Source: DAIDJM01 sp964250215
GTDB taxonomy: Bacteria; Pseudomonadota; Alphaproteobacteria; Acetobacterales; Acetobacteraceae
DNA: 6,729 nt
Direction of reading: 5' to 3'
NCBI GenBank assembly: GCA_964250215.1
Contig: CAXUEX010000148.1
Span: forward strand, 1 to 6,729
The notes under the pieces are model-generated. The model did no database searches. It was not told the origin of the DNA and saw only the letters and a list, made by a program, of their open reading frames with translations. Shown here piece after piece: positions 4,943 through 6,729 of this stretch. The translations under genes and the position numbers were made by a program. Position 1 is the first letter of the stretch, and the number at the start of each line of letters is the position of its first letter.

Positions 4943-5872
4943 TCACTCCGCCTTTTGCGGCCGTGCCATCAGCGCGGCGATCGCCCGCCGGAGATCGAGC
5001 CGGCCGGCGAGGAGCGCGGCGACGGCGGCGCAGATGGGCAGGTCCACGTCTCCGGCGCGGGCGAGCAGCGCGGGGGCAGTAGAGATGCCTTCGACCGTGG
5101 CGCCAGGATCGGGTGCCTCACCGCGGCCAAGCGCGAAACCCGCGGCGAAATTGCGGCTGGCCGGGCCGGTGCAGGTCAGCACCAGGTCGCCCAGCCCCGA
5201 AAGTCCGGCCACCGTCTCGGCGCGGCCACCCAGTGCCACCGCGAGGCGCGCGATCTCCGCCAAGCCCCTTGTGATCAGCGCCGCGCGCGCATTCTCGCCA
5301 ATGCCGGCGCCGGTCACCGCGCCGGCGGCAATCGCGATTACGTTCTTCGCCGCGCCGCCCACCTGCGCGCCCACCGCATCCGCCTGGCCGTATAGCCGGA
5401 AATTGCCACCTCCCAGCGTCGCCAGAAGCTCCCGGCGCCACGCATCGGTGCTGCCAGCCACCACGGAAGCGGCGGGGAGCCCAGAGGCAATTTCGGTGGC
5501 GAAGTTGGGACCGGTGAGCACGGCGGCCGCTACGCCCGGATGCAGTTCGGCGGCGATCTCCAGCGGCAGCCGGCCGGTGCCGCGTTCCAGACCCTTGCAG
5601 GCGAGCAGCAGCGGCGGCGGTGCCCGCAGCGCCGCGAGCGCCGGACGCAGTTGCTGCATCGGAACGGTAACCACCAGCGCCGCCGCACCTTCCGGCACCG
5701 AATCCGAAATGCGCAGCGCCGCCGGCAACGCAAAGCCCGGCAGACGCGGATTTTCGGCGCCGATCGCAGCCGGGTTGCGGGCGCAGAGTGTCACCTGATG
5801 GCCCAGCCGCACCGCATGCAACGCCAGTGCCGTGCCCCAGGCGCCGGCGCCAAGGATGGCGAGGCTACTCAT
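4943..5872 (-). CDS. gpsA: Glycerol-3-phosphate dehydrogenase [NAD(P)+]
   Basis: GpsA reduces dihydroxyacetone phosphate to sn-glycerol 3-phosphate with NAD(P)H in the cytoplasm, supplying the backbone of phospholipids. The 309-residue product is slightly short for the family (usually 320-340). It has an N-terminal Rossmann domain with GAGAWG (8-13), ACKGLE with K93, GPNFATEIASGLP (121-133), the catalytic-lysine motif GGAAKNV with K176, and the C-terminal family signature GLSGLGDLVLTCTGPASRN (223-241). The end, ALMARPQKAE, is also typical. The start at 5872 places the nucleotide-binding strand at the very N-terminus, as in homologues; the longer reading to 5968 lies inside rlmJ. It overlaps the rlmJ stop by 8 bases (ATGAGTAG), so translation is probably coupled. 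Confidence 0.97.
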   Translation of the reverse strand: MSSLAILGAGAWGTALALHAVRLGHQVTLCARNPAAIGAENPRLPGFALPAALRISDSVPEGAAALVVTVPMQQLRPALAALRAPPPLLLACKGLERGTGRLPLEIAAELHPGVAAAVLTGPNFATEIASGLPAASVVAGSTDAWRRELLATLGGGNFRLYGQADAVGAQVGGAAKNVIAIAAGAVTGAGIGENARAALITRGLAEIARLAVALGGRAETVAGLSGLGDLVLTCTGPASRNFAAGFALGRGEAPDPGATVEGISTAPALLARAGDVDLPICAAVAALLAGRLDLRRAIAALMARPQKAE

Positions 5873-6683
5873 CGGCGATCCGGAACAGCATCGCCGCCTC
5901 GCCTCGCTCACGATTGCCCAGGCGCAACAGCAGCGCATCCAGCAGCTTCGGCAGCGCGGCTTCGGCACCGAAAGGCGGGTTCAGGATGGCCAGGCCGCAC
6001 CCATTCAGTCGCGTCGCATCCAGCGGTTCACGCAGCCGCAGCTCGCCGGCGATCGCATCGCGCACCCCGCTTTCGCGCAAGCCATCGTGGAAAGCTCGCA
6101 CCGGCGCCAGATGCTTGATCGGATACCAGGCCGCCACCACCGCATCGCGCAGCTTCGAACGCGCCGTGTTCATGCCGGCCAGCACGCGGCCGAATTCGCC
6201 CGGCTGTTCGTAAGGCGGATCGATCAGCACGAGCGCGCGGCGCTCGATCGGCGGCAGCAATGCACCCAGCGCTTCGTAGCCGTCGCGGTGGTGCACAGCG
6301 ACCGCGGCATCGCCAGCGAAGCGCCGCCGCAGCAGCGCGTGGTCCTCGGGATGCAGCTCGCACGCAGCCATCCGGTCGCCCGGCCGCAGCCGCGAGCGCA
6401 GCAGCGCCGGCGAGCCCGGATACAGGCCGAGCCCGCGAACGTATTCCGCATAAGGAACAAGAATTTCCGGCGGGTCTTCCAGCAGCCGGCCGATGCCGTC
6501 GCGCCATTTGCCGGTGCGGCCCGGCGCTTCGCCGGTCAGATCGACGAAGCCCGGGCCGCCATGGGTGTCCAGCACAAAAACCGGCTTTTCCTTCCGCTGC
6601 ATGGCCGCAAGCAGCCAGAGCAGCACCGTGTGCTTCATGCAATCGGCGAAATTTCCCGCGTGAAAGGCGTGGCGGTAATTCAC
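5865..6683 (-). CDS. rlmJ: 23S rRNA (adenine(2030)-N6)-methyltransferase RlmJ
   Basis: RlmJ transfers a methyl group from S-adenosylmethionine to N6 of A2030 in 23S rRNA. The 272-residue protein matches the family throughout: N-terminus NYRHAFHAGNFAD with KH at 17-18, the SAM-binding strand VLDTHGGPG (37-45; E. coli has DTHAGAG), YPGSP (88-92), CELHPED (108-114), the catalytic motif IDPPYEQ (154-160), AWYPIK (185-190) and a late NPPF (235-238; NPPW in E. coli). Residue 15 is Cys where E. coli has Val. The start is GTG at 6683; the frame is closed upstream by a stop at 6696-6698 with no other start codon between, and the protein aligns from here. No strong Shine-Dalgarno is seen. It is upstream of gpsA and overlaps it by 8 bases. 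Confidence 0.95.
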   Translation of the reverse strand: MNYRHAFHAGNFADCMKHTVLLWLLAAMQRKEKPVFVLDTHGGPGFVDLTGEAPGRTGKWRDGIGRLLEDPPEILVPYAEYVRGLGLYPGSPALLRSRLRPGDRMAACELHPEDHALLRRRFAGDAAVAVHHRDGYEALGALLPPIERRALVLIDPPYEQPGEFGRVLAGMNTARSKLRDAVVAAWYPIKHLAPVRAFHDGLRESGVRDAIAGELRLREPLDATRLNGCGLAILNPPFGAEAALPKLLDALLLRLGNRERGEAAMLFRIADE

Positions 6684-6729
6684 GCGCCGGACATCTCATC
6701 CAATGACCAGCGCGGGCGGGGTGCGATAT

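Overview
The window looks like chromosome from a GC-rich alphaproteobacterium. The codon use, the core proteins and a GC-rich intergenic palindrome are most like Acetobacteraceae/Rhodospirillales, but that placement comes from memory of these families and was not searched. Two stretches of ordinary, very GC-rich housekeeping sequence flank a visibly less GC-rich accessory segment of about 2.4 kb.

Left core (about 1-2130). The minus strand carries murJ, the lipid II flippase, followed after 31 bases by a small VOC-fold (glyoxalase-like) protein. Both starts lie against hairpins. The one before the VOC gene buries its Shine-Dalgarno sequence in a perfect 10-bp stem. The one before murJ belongs to a palindromic, GC-rich intergenic repeat. 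Divergent from murJ on the plus strand is a type II toxin-antitoxin locus: an intact ParD-type antitoxin with a strong ribosome binding site, overlapping a ParE toxin gene that loses homology after about 35 residues. Bases 1-63 hold no supportable gene.

Accessory segment (about 2468-4890). It begins inside parE. Its main content is a tight two-gene minus-strand unit: a 291-residue protein with a PD-(D/E)XK nuclease motif (D179, E194, K196) behind a probable helical DNA-binding domain, and a 102-residue protein with three predicted membrane segments. The stop codon of the first touches the start codon of the second. A consensus-like promoter at the far end points back into this pair from the other strand. 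About 430 bases of apparently non-coding sequence follow. Next come a good sigma70-type promoter and a gene for a 113-residue exported protein of unknown function. The nuclease/membrane pair is the best candidate for an undescribed system, possibly anti-phage or anti-plasmid defence. That role is inferred from architecture and context only.

Right core (4943-6683). The minus strand carries rlmJ (23S rRNA A2030 N6-methyltransferase, GTG start) and gpsA (glycerol-3-phosphate dehydrogenase), overlapping by 8 bases. The last 46 bases of the window hold only the upstream side of rlmJ.

The core genes are independent housekeeping functions (peptidoglycan export, phospholipid precursor, ribosome modification). 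The damaged toxin gene marks where the foreign segment joins.
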